From assembly GCA_007050895.1 (NCBI GenBank), contig SMYP01000071.1:6430-13186 (forward strand): a stretch of DNA of 6,757 nucleotides, written 5' to 3'. The notes under the pieces were generated by a model. It saw only the letters and a program-made list of their open reading frames with translations, was not told the origin of the DNA and did not search any database. Source of the stretch: Candidatus Bathyarchaeota archaeon. Its GTDB lineage: Archaea; Thermoproteota; Bathyarchaeia; Bathyarchaeales; UBA233. Shown here piece by piece: positions 1 through 5,062 of this stretch. A program made the translations under genes and the position numbers. Position 1 is the stretch's first letter; each line of letters starts with the position of its first letter.

Positions 1-50
1 TGCTTTTTTCTCTGGCTACTTTTATCCAATATTAGATAGTAAGGATATTT

Positions 51-58
51 GAAAAAAC
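51..58 (-). terminator. T-tract after the coiled-coil gene
   Basis: Read on the minus strand, a run of six T follows about 50 bases after the stop of the coiled-coil gene. Archaeal transcription commonly ends at such U-rich tracts without a strong hairpin. I see no stable stem in front of it. The rest of positions 1-106 shows no gene. Confidence 0.35.
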
Positions 59-106
59 AGCTTTCTTCCGTTATGGAGATTTGACAGCGGTTTTTATCAG
101 ATTGAC

Positions 107-544
107 TTAGAAAAATCTGCGTTTCCTTTTTTCTTGTCTCTTTGGGCTTTCATTTACCGTCTCTTGGTCTTCAAGCAGTTCTCCATCCAAAGCTGTAACG
201 ACAACACCGCCATCTTCTTCGGGAATTATTTCAACAGGACCAGCAACTTCGGTTTCTTCCGGTTGGGCTGGTGCTTCTTGCTTTTGCGCCGCTTTCCCAA
301 GCTTGGTTTCAAGTTTCTTCTTCTTTGATTTAAGTTCAGCTATCGCATCTTTGGCTACCTTATTACGGTTCTTCAACTCATCAATAGCGTCTTTCTCATT
401 CTTCAGTTCTTCAATTGCGACTTTTTCCTCAAGAGAGATTACACTTTGTTCCAATTCACTCTGTTGTTCTTTCAATGAAAGTGACTCTGATTCGAGCTCA
501 GCTCGCATAGCACGCAGTTTTTCAAGTTCTTGTAGAGTGCTCAT
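107..544 (-). CDS. Small coiled-coil protein with acidic linker and basic-aromatic tail
   Basis: I do not recognise a named family. Counting from an upstream in-frame ATG at 550, residues 4-88 are rich in Glu, Lys and Leu with heptad-like spacing, so a long coiled coil is likely. It contains three similar units, AIEELKN, AIDELKN and AIAELKS, at residues 45, 55 and 69. Residues 89-113 are a Pro/Glu-rich, probably disordered linker. A short hydrophobic stretch (VVVTALDGELL) follows, and the chain ends in a very basic tail finishing RRFF. There is no signal peptide or membrane segment, so it is probably cytoplasmic. I chose the second ATG (544, giving 145 residues) because a TATA box centred at about 572 sits 28 bases before it, which fits a leaderless mRNA. 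The first ATG at 550 lies only about 22 bases from that box and has no Shine-Dalgarno site. The basic tail could touch nucleic acid or a protein partner, but that is a guess. Confidence 0.75.
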   Translation of the reverse strand: MSTLQELEKLRAMRAELESESLSLKEQQSELEQSVISLEEKVAIEELKNEKDAIDELKNRNKVAKDAIAELKSKKKKLETKLGKAAQKQEAPAQPEETEVAGPVEIIPEEDGGVVVTALDGELLEDQETVNESPKRQEKRKRRFF

Positions 545-567
545 TTTCATCAGTTCTACAAATGAAA

Positions 568-576
568 TTATAAAAG
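568..576 (-). promoter_or_regulatory. TATA box of the coiled-coil gene
   Basis: On the minus strand this reads CTTTTATAA. Its centre is about 28 bases before the ATG at 544, the usual archaeal TATA-to-start-site distance if transcription begins at the start codon. This spacing decides the start chosen for the gene. Confidence 0.5.
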
Positions 577-683
577 AATAGCTTTATGAAAAGACAATAC
601 ATATTCAAGATGTTTAGCATAACCTCACCATTCTCACCTTCTTTTCCTCTACTTTTTCTAAGTTTTGGCTGAAAGTTATTAAG

Positions 684-693
684 GATAAAAATT
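684..693 (+). promoter_or_regulatory. Possible TATA box of the Vsr-like nuclease gene
   Basis: The AT-rich element GGATAAAAAT, preceded by purines that could act as a BRE, would place the transcription start near 715. That leaves a leader of about 13 bases before the TTG at 728. The rest of the 551-727 divergent interval is a pyrimidine-rich stretch (about 621-660) with no gene. Confidence 0.35.
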
Positions 694-727
694 ACTTCTA
701 CATGAAAATACTACAGGGGCTGAAAGT

Positions 728-1078
728 TTGAGTTTCAAGAGGAATATGCATCCGAAAGTCAGCAATGCCGAGATAGAAGTATTCAAAGCGTTGAGCGCGG
801 CTGGCTTAACCAAAGGTATGGTAACACAGAAGACCATAGTGTTAAAGTCGACAATTCCTGATTTCTGTTGGTTCAACAAGCGAAAAGCAGTGTATCTAGA
901 TGGTTTGCAGGCACACTCAGGTGATAAACAACAAAAGCGCGATGAGGAAATGTGCGATTTGCTTGAGGCTAAAGGTTGGAAAGTGCTGAGAATATCGTAT
1001 GACCCCCCTTTAAGCGCAAAGGAGTTGGAAAAAATTATAGCCCAGATCAAAGATTTTGTTGGTTTAGATGACGAGTGA
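728..1078 (+). CDS. Stand-alone Vsr/DUF559-like PD-(D/E)XK nuclease-fold protein
   Basis: This 116-residue protein matches the core layout of the Vsr and DUF559 (COG2852) endonuclease families. It has an early helix with Glu15/Glu17, an IPDF motif with the likely metal-binding Asp45, a strand followed by YLDG (Asp58), a nearby His63, and then K70-R71-D72, L79 and GWKVLRI (83-89), which are family hallmarks. In DUF559 the position two before Asp58 is usually Glu. Here it is Tyr56, which is closer to Vsr. Vsr proteins nick DNA at T:G mismatches, and DUF559 domains are mostly uncharacterised, so substrate and activity are open. The predicted start is TTG at 728, with a weak GGGG site 8 bases before it. 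ATG at 746 (residue 7) is the alternative and loses nothing conserved. No methyltransferase gene is adjacent, unlike typical Vsr loci. The fold is quite sure; the role is not. Confidence 0.8.
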   Translation: MSFKRNMHPKVSNAEIEVFKALSAAGLTKGMVTQKTIVLKSTIPDFCWFNKRKAVYLDGLQAHSGDKQQKRDEEMCDLLEAKGWKVLRISYDPPLSAKELEKIIAQIKDFVGLDDE

Positions 1079-1089
1079 GCAACTAATCC

Positions 1090-1104
1090 CACTAACACTT
1101 AGTG
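1090..1104 (+). terminator. Small hairpin after the nuclease gene
   Basis: A perfect 6-bp inverted repeat (CACTAA / TTAGTG) with a 3-base loop begins 11 bases after the nuclease stop codon. A T-rich stretch follows between 1117 and 1137. It may help end the nuclease transcript, but the stem is weak. Confidence 0.3.
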
Positions 1105-1143
1105 CAAAGCAGTTCGTGTTCTTTTCATCTCGTTTTATAACTT

Positions 1144-1722
1144 CTAAAAGGAGCTGCTCAACTTATCAAGTCCTATGAGCTTTGTTTCCAAAATCCTGAG
1201 CTCCGTATGCAGCTGTTCTATTTCTGCCTTGTTCTTTTCATCTATTCCAAACGTGTCAAAAAGTGTAATGCCTCTCAGTCCGTTGAAAGCCTCATTAAAG
1301 AACGCTTCATTTATTCTATTTTCCTCGTTTTTCCCTAAAATGTTTAAAGAATCTACTCACTCCGGGATGTAGAATTAAAAGATCATGGTTTGGATCAACT
1401 TCCAGGATTTTTTTCTTTTCTTCTTAGTAGGCAATCCACACAGTTCAGCGCATCAATTTTGACTTCGCCGTATTAATCAGTGAGCTTCTTCAGTTCGTCG
1501 TTTGGACCAAGGCATAGGTCTCCGTAAACCAATATTATTGCTTCCGGAAAAAGGGACAACTCGCTTTGATAACTTTTTCTCAGGTCCCGCTCTAGGCTAC
1601 GTAATCTACATGAAAGGTATTTACTAACGAAATTAAATCCTGATCCAACTCTTCTTGTTCCATGAGTTTTTAAAGTTCTTCTTTCAAAACACTGCATGAA
1701 ATTATACGTATTTTTGCTCCAT
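1144..1722 (-). pseudogene. DUF1638-family protein, decayed by frameshifts and stops
   Basis: Joining frames on the minus strand recovers a nearly full-length protein of about 190 codons. It starts at ATG 1722 (MEQK), then IRIISCSVLKEEL, FHVDY, LERDLRKSY, AIILVYGDLCLGPNDELKKLTD (split here as AIILVYGDLC and LGPNDELKKLTD), YGEVKIDALNCVDCLL, ILEVDPNHDLLILHPG, and ends NGLRGITLFDTFG...LIGLDKL at stop 1144-1146. Conserved Cys positions and the YGDLCLGPNDE and NCVDCLL motifs point to DUF1638, a family often found near corrinoid methyltransferases (recalled, not searched). Lesions: one A missing in the A-run 1711-1715; TAA at 1670-1672; one base lost near 1602; TAA at 1473-1475; one A gained in 1408-1414; one base gained near 1328-1332. 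The LLGGKGK expected after NCVDC appears as LLRRKEK, as if Gly codons had mutated G to A. Two stops plus four frameshifts argue for true decay rather than sequencing error alone. Confidence 0.85.
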
Positions 1723-1846
1723 TACCCAAATTAATCGAAGCTCAGTATGCGTTTTAGTAATTAGATAAATAGTATCAGCTGTTTTCTTACATTCATATCC
1801 AAAAAATGTCTTGCCCATGCACTGTCTTAGCAGTGTTCCAGATTTT

Positions 1847-1860
1847 GAAACGCTCGTTTC
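1847..1860. promoter_or_regulatory. Inverted repeat upstream of the secreted helical protein gene
   Basis: GAAACG and CGTTTC form a perfect 6-bp inverted repeat around a 2-base centre, ending just before the 12-base element shared with the other secreted-protein gene. A weaker inverted repeat, CACTG (1820-1824) and CAGTG (1831-1835), lies further upstream. Symmetry of this size suits a dimeric DNA-binding protein. It lies in the divergent space between the DUF1638 pseudogene and the secreted-protein gene, so it could be left over from control of either. No regulator has been shown to bind it. Confidence 0.35.
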
Positions 1861-1862
1861 AT

Positions 1863-1874
1863 AGTGTCCCTTAA
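1863..1874 (+). promoter_or_regulatory. Shared 12-base upstream element, copy 1
   Basis: AGTGTCCCTTAA is identical to positions 4016-4027. It ends 34 bases before the start codon at 1909, with an AT-rich ATATAATTA box (1889-1897) about 14 bases further on. The second copy sits at nearly the same distance from another exported protein's start. A related partial sequence, AGTGTTCC, occurs at 1832-1839, 31 bases upstream. The element is most likely a regulator site or an extended promoter element. Confidence 0.45.
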
Positions 1875-1888
1875 CTATAGTCTTGCCA

Positions 1889-1897
1889 ATATAATTA
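1889..1897 (+). promoter_or_regulatory. Possible TATA box, secreted helical protein gene
   Basis: ATATAATTA is a good TATA-like sequence, but its centre is only about 17 bases before the first ATG (1909) and 23 before the third (1915), shorter than the usual 26. CTATAG at 1875-1880, about 32 bases before ATG 1909, is the alternative. The true box is unresolved. Confidence 0.35.
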
Positions 1898-1899
1898 GT

Positions 1900-1904
1900 G
1901 TGAT
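1900..1904 (+). promoter_or_regulatory. Shine-Dalgarno match GTGAT
   Basis: GTGAT, part of the archaeal consensus GGAGGTGAT, lies 4 bases before ATG 1909. It supports that ATG over the upstream in-frame GTG at 1864, as does the signal peptide that begins there. The gene at 4065 has the same GTGAT at a spacing of 5. Confidence 0.45.
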
Positions 1905-1908
1905 TCAA

Positions 1909-2958
1909 ATGATGATGAAAAGGCAACTTGCCGTTTTGGGTATCTTGGTGTCCGTTATAATAACGATGGCGCCAGTTACATCAATATTTGGGCAAGGTCA
2001 AGTTCAAGCGACATCTGCAGAACAGATAGTTGATGTCGCGGATAGTGCAGACCAAAAAATCAGAAATCTAATTGATTTAATATATTCAAACGAGACAGCG
2101 CTTGAAGCGATTGAAGACGCTGGTCTTCTTCATGCGTTGGAAAGCAGCGTAAAATTGTACGATGAAGGTGTGGAAAACTTAACTGCAGCTCAGCAAGCAA
2201 TTGAACTCGAAAATTATGAAGGGGCTGTTGATTACGCGACCAAAGCACTAAGCATTTTCAGGGAAGTCTTCAGCTCAATACACATAATTCTTGAGGAGGC
2301 AGGTCTTCATAAGTGCGAGTTAGTTGACAATCAAGGATTATTAGAAGCTATGATACGCCAACTTCAAAGGATAGACCGTTTAAGAGAGATTCTCCCTGAA
2401 GATACACCAGACGAGATTGTGCAACTACTACAAGACGCGGAAACACTATTAGACGTAAAGGCGGCAGAAGCGTTACTCTTGGAAGGCAAAGTAGCAGAAG
2501 TTAAGGACACTTTGCAGGAAGCAAATGAGTTAATCTCTCAAGTCTATGATTACCTAAAGGAACAAGCAGAAGGGCTCAATGCATGGAGAATTTACGGCTA
2601 CTGCGAAAGAGTCCGCGAAAGAATCAGAGAACGATTTAGGAATGGGCACGAATCTGAAATCGACTTCACTGATGTGCTGGAAGCGTTGGGCTACCAAAGC
2701 GAAGACCAATTCATGGAAACTTTAGAGAATATGATCCAAACAGCGGAAGGCAAAATAACTGACTTCGACAATGCATTGCAAGATCTTGATGCAATCGGTC
2801 AGATGGTTCAAGAGATGGACCAAGCTTTAAAACAAAAAATGAACCAGTACCAAAATGGACCTGGCTCAGGTGGTAATAGTTCAGGTAACGGTAACATCGG
2901 CAACAACTACGCTCACGGCAACGCTGGCAACGGCGGTAATGAAGGCAAAGGTCAATAA
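1909..2958 (+). CDS. Secreted helical protein with Gly/Asn-rich tail
   Basis: I do not recognise a named family. From ATG 1909 the protein has 349 residues. A signal peptide (KR at 4-5, hydrophobic core 7-27) probably ends near residue 33-36. Residues 38-315 are almost wholly alpha-helical, acidic and rich in Leu, Glu, Gln and Ala, with TPR-like stretches such as ENYEGAVDYATKAL (101-114). There are only two Cys, 136 and 232, at similar places in two halves that may be an internal duplication. Residues 317-349 are a low-complexity Gly/Asn/Ser tail with no membrane anchor, so the protein is probably released or held in the cell wall. Sequons lie at N61, N90 and N323. The in-frame GTG at 1864 would add 15 residues ahead of the signal peptide and overlap the 12-base element, so I reject it. 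Two further ATG codons follow immediately (1912, 1915). The gene converges on the regulator at 3002-3886. Confidence 0.85.
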   Translation: MMMKRQLAVLGILVSVIITMAPVTSIFGQGQVQATSAEQIVDVADSADQKIRNLIDLIYSNETALEAIEDAGLLHALESSVKLYDEGVENLTAAQQAIELENYEGAVDYATKALSIFREVFSSIHIILEEAGLHKCELVDNQGLLEAMIRQLQRIDRLREILPEDTPDEIVQLLQDAETLLDVKAAEALLLEGKVAEVKDTLQEANELISQVYDYLKEQAEGLNAWRIYGYCERVRERIRERFRNGHESEIDFTDVLEALGYQSEDQFMETLENMIQTAEGKITDFDNALQDLDAIGQMVQEMDQALKQKMNQYQNGPGSGGNSSGNGNIGNNYAHGNAGNGGNEGKGQ

Positions 2959-2970
2959 AGAGAAAATTAA

Positions 2971-2996
2971 TCTTTCCTTTTTTACTTTTTAATTTT
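2971..2996 (+). terminator. T-tract terminator of the secreted helical protein gene
   Basis: Starting 12 bases after the stop codon, a pyrimidine-rich tract contains runs of six, five and four T (2978-2983, 2986-2990, 2993-2996). This is a typical archaeal U-tract terminator. It fills most of the 43-base gap before the convergent regulator gene ends. Confidence 0.6.
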
Positions 2997-3001
2997 GAAT
3001 T

Positions 3002-3886
3002 TTATTTCCTGAGTTGCACTTGGTTTTCCAACCCGATTTTCTTTACTTCGACTATCTCCATTCTTTCGAGTCTTCTAACTAGTCTCCAAAGGCTTGTTCG
3101 GGGCATATCTGGAAACCGTTCTCTTATTTCGGCTTCGAAAACATGACCACCTTTTTCAGCTATAAATTCTATCACATCCTTATCTTCTTTCTTCAACTGA
3201 GGGTAGGCTTTCACTGTTTTCTCAACATTAGGTCCGCTTCGGTGCCTGATAATCAATAGCGCCAAAATAACCAAAACGACCACAGTGACTATAGCTAGAA
3301 TTAAGTATTCGATTGGAATTGCGTTATAGGATGTCCCGTTGCCGTCGGCTCCGTCGTCTGACGCCAAGGGTAAAACATAACTTATCTCCCATTGACTAGG
3401 ATATAAAGACAACTTTATTCGTGTGCCACTTGTATCTATCGCGGTTGGCATCATATTCAAGTAGATAACTGTTGAGTTTTGGGGTAGAAAAACCGTTAAT
3501 ATAAAGGGGGTGTTAACGATTAACGTCCACACTTCAGCTTCTTTGCTGGTAAGCGAAATTGTGTCGTATTCTACTGAAACGCGCTTGGCTCCCAGAGTGA
3601 AAACAGTCAAGTTTTCGCCGTCAATTTCGTAGTCTACTGATAGTTGGCTCTCATCGAGCACAATCACGTTCTCAATTGACGAAGACAAGAGGCGCAGCGT
3701 TATTTCAGGAGCCAACTCGTCAATGGTTAACGTTTGCTTAACATGGACCAAGCCGTCTCTATAAACGATCAGGTCAACGGCTTCAACGTCGAATAAAGAT
3801 TGAGCAGCCACAATTGAAGTTGCAGACACGATTAGCGCCAAAACTGTCATAAATGCAAAGATGGCTTTCATGTCGTAAGTCTTCAT
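3002..3886 (-). CDS. Membrane-anchored winged-helix transcriptional regulator (COG2512-like)
   Basis: The 294-residue protein has four parts. An N-terminal signal segment (7-28) ends in VAAQ. A beta-rich domain outside the membrane (about 30-185) begins with VDLIVYRDGLVHV, a pattern typical of archaeal COG2512 proteins. A single transmembrane helix (about 190-213) is followed by the basic stop RHR. A cytoplasmic winged helix-turn-helix (about 228-294) contains DVIEFIAEKGGHV, the recognition helix region MPRTSLWRLVRRLERM (261-276) and the wing VEVKKIGLENQVQL. This is a one-component design: an outside signal could act directly on DNA. I chose ATG 3886 because AGGAG lies 5 bases before it and the signal segment follows at once. 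A longer frame to 3985 would add 33 unlikely residues. It is divergent from the surface-protein gene at 4065 and convergent with the secreted-protein gene. The ligand and target sites are unknown. Confidence 0.85.
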   Translation of the reverse strand: MKTYDMKAIFAFMTVLALIVSATSIVAAQSLFDVEAVDLIVYRDGLVHVKQTLTIDELAPEITLRLLSSSIENVIVLDESQLSVDYEIDGENLTVFTLGAKRVSVEYDTISLTSKEAEVWTLIVNTPFILTVFLPQNSTVIYLNMMPTAIDTSGTRIKLSLYPSQWEISYVLPLASDDGADGNGTSYNAIPIEYLILAIVTVVVLVILALLIIRHRSGPNVEKTVKAYPQLKKEDKDVIEFIAEKGGHVFEAEIRERFPDMPRTSLWRLVRRLERMEIVEVKKIGLENQVQLRK

Positions 3887-3891
3887 GTTTG

Positions 3892-3896
3892 CTCCT
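3892..3896 (-). promoter_or_regulatory. Shine-Dalgarno site of the membrane regulator
   Basis: On the minus strand AGGAG lies 5 bases before ATG 3886. It is one of the clearest ribosome binding sites in the window and rules out the longer upstream reading frame. Confidence 0.6.
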
Positions 3897-3923
3897 ACTC
3901 GAAATAGGCATGTTCGTAATAAG

Positions 3924-3931
3924 AATTTTAT
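3924..3931 (-). promoter_or_regulatory. Possible TATA box of the membrane regulator
   Basis: On the minus strand ATAAAATT is centred about 41 bases before ATG 3886. Transcription would start near 3902, giving a leader of about 15 bases that contains the AGGAG site. Confidence 0.4.
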
Positions 3932-4015
3932 GTATCTGGCGTATAGAGAGGTTTGCTCTAACCTTTGTTCTTTGATTTGAAACAAGCGTTTCTATCTTTG
4001 GAATGCTTTGCTCGC

Positions 4016-4027
4016 AGTGTCCCTTAA
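4016..4027 (+). promoter_or_regulatory. Shared 12-base upstream element, copy 2
   Basis: AGTGTCCCTTAA here is identical to 1863-1874. It ends 37 bases before ATG 4065 and 13 bases before an ATATATTA box (4041-4048), almost the layout of copy 1. GCTCG occurs a few bases upstream in both places. The element lies in the divergent space between the membrane regulator and the surface-protein gene, so it could serve autoregulation as well. Confidence 0.45.
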
Positions 4028-4040
4028 GTTAAGGATTAGC

Positions 4041-4048
4041 ATATATTA
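4041..4048 (+). promoter_or_regulatory. Possible TATA box of the surface-protein gene
   Basis: ATATATTA is centred about 21 bases before ATG 4065, somewhat close for a leaderless start and leaving the exact start site uncertain. GTGAT at 4055-4059, 5 bases before the ATG, matches part of the Shine-Dalgarno consensus. Confidence 0.35.
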
Positions 4049-4064
4049 TTTCACGTGATTTAAG

Positions 4065-4841
4065 ATGAAAAAAGTCAACATCACAAGAATCCGAGTAAAA
4101 ATCGCCACGTTCATCATAACATTGCTGATGATACTATACTTTGCACCACTGTGTTTGGCATCTGCTGGCGCTGAGCAAGGTTTAGATGCTAACAAGACCG
4201 CGGTTCCAGGCGTCCCTGATAATGCTGTGCAGTATAATAAGACTGATGTCACGCCTGTAGCTGAGATGGAACAGGTCACAGCGGGAGAACCCGCACTTTT
4301 CTGCTACAGAAACACCACCATACTAATGAACTGCACCAGAAACTGCCAAATAATCCTCACAGCAGACCCACAAGTAACACCCAAAATCTTCGGGTTTTCC
4401 ATAGACCCCAACCAGACCATGACCCTAACAATGAACCTGAGCGGCTCACCCCTCAACGGAGCACAAACAATGGAGAAAACGCTCAACTTTTACTTCAGCA
4501 TAGAACCCAACGCTACCTTACAGCTAAACGCCCAGCTGAAACTACACATAAACCAAACAGAACTCAGCCAGCAGCTCAACAGGGAAGTCGACAAGTCAAA
4601 ACTCACGTGGATGTACTGGAACAGAACCATGGGCGAATGGGAGACAGTTGAAAGCTACATCGACCAAAACAATTACCTAGTCTGCAACACAGACCACTTC
4701 TCAACATGGACAGTCGCCGAAATAGACACGGAAGAAGCGTTGGAATTGGGGTTGAATTTAGCATATATCTACGCTGCAATAAGCCTCGTGGTAATAGTGG
4801 TTCTTGCAGTTAGTATAGTTGCATTTAAGAAACGCAGTTAG
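4065..4841 (+). CDS. Cell-surface protein, signal peptide, sequon-rich, C-terminal membrane anchor
   Basis: This 258-residue protein has a basic N-terminus, a hydrophobic signal core (12-33) ending near ASAGA, an exported region (about 36-228), a transmembrane helix (about 233-254) and a short KKRS tail. It is therefore anchored with its bulk outside. The exported part has nine N-glycosylation sequons (N43, 58, 83, 89, 116, 124, 149, 163, 186) and Cys at 80, 90, 94 and 207. Residues 180-217, with LTWMYWNRTMGEW and CNTDHFSTWTV, resemble a short module I associate with archaeal surface proteins, where a Trp-rich strand pair precedes the anchor. I cannot name the family. Codons for about residues 76-222 almost all end in C or A (14 of 15 Asn codons are AAC), unlike both ends of the gene. 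The start is supported by GTGAT and the signal peptide. A role at the cell envelope is likely; its substrate is unknown. Confidence 0.85.
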   Translation: MKKVNITRIRVKIATFIITLLMILYFAPLCLASAGAEQGLDANKTAVPGVPDNAVQYNKTDVTPVAEMEQVTAGEPALFCYRNTTILMNCTRNCQIILTADPQVTPKIFGFSIDPNQTMTLTMNLSGSPLNGAQTMEKTLNFYFSIEPNATLQLNAQLKLHINQTELSQQLNREVDKSKLTWMYWNRTMGEWETVESYIDQNNYLVCNTDHFSTWTVAEIDTEEALELGLNLAYIYAAISLVVIVVLAVSIVAFKKRS

Positions 4842-4847
4842 TTTTCA

Positions 4848-4874
4848 GAAAATTAAAATCCCTTTTTATTTTTC
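4848..4874 (+). terminator. Hairpin and T-tract after the surface-protein gene
   Basis: Two 12-base arms (4848-4859 and 4863-4874) pair at 10 of 12 positions around a CCC loop, and the right arm is itself two runs of five T. It begins 7 bases after the stop codon. Beyond it, 4875-5050 holds only a possible promoter, an imperfect inverted repeat (about 4904-4944) and a doubtful 29-codon frame. Confidence 0.5.
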
Positions 4875-4983
4875 ACTCAAAATGTGTCCTAATTCAGCAG
4901 AGTTTTTCATCTCCCAGATCTTTCAAACATGAGGGATGAGAAAAGTCTTCGATATCTTATTGTTACTGTGTTTGTGCAGTCAC

Positions 4984-4993
4984 AAAATATTAA
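4984..4993 (+). promoter_or_regulatory. Possible TATA box of the Rieske gene
   Basis: AAAATATTAA is the best AT-rich element upstream of the Rieske gene. It would give a start near 5014 and a leader of about 49 bases. A weaker element, TTTAGTAT near 5014-5021, would give a shorter leader. Neither is decisive. Confidence 0.3.
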
Positions 4994-5050
4994 GTATGAA
5001 GTAAAACGTTCGGTTTAGTATGTTGCTGTCGAAGTAAATCATGAAAAGGT

Positions 5051-5055
5051 GGTGA
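5051..5055 (+). promoter_or_regulatory. Shine-Dalgarno site of the Rieske gene
   Basis: GGTGA lies 7 bases before ATG 5063 and matches the archaeal consensus. It supports that start over the internal ATG at residue 4. Confidence 0.55.
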
Positions 5056-5062
5056 GTGAGCT

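Noticed and set aside
679..1098. 139-codon minus-strand frame opposite the nuclease gene
   Set aside because: It is the shadow of the Vsr-like gene, whose plus-strand product has clear family motifs.
1132..1141. TATA-like sequence (GTTTTATAAC) between the nuclease and the pseudogene
   Set aside because: Read either way it is not followed by a plausible start codon at the right distance, so it is probably just AT-rich spacer.
1473..1697. 74-codon minus-strand frame read as its own small gene
   Set aside because: Its second half is one piece of the DUF1638 pseudogene, and its first half is out of frame with the family sequence. It is a fragment, not an independent gene.
1702..1926. 74-codon minus-strand frame covering the upstream region of the secreted-protein gene
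   Set aside because: It has no recognisable motif, runs through the divergent promoter region and reads past the pseudogene's start in the wrong frame. It is open by chance.
3887..3985. 33-residue N-terminal extension of the membrane regulator
   Set aside because: A good AGGAG site and the signal segment both support ATG 3886. The extension would cover the likely promoter and is not signal-like.
4929..5018. 29-codon frame upstream of the Rieske gene
   Set aside because: There is no ribosome binding site or family match, and it overlaps the likely Rieske promoter.
5041..5055. Four-codon upstream frame (MKRW) overlapping the Rieske ribosome site
   Set aside because: Possible as a leader peptide, but short frames like this are common by chance and nothing else supports it.
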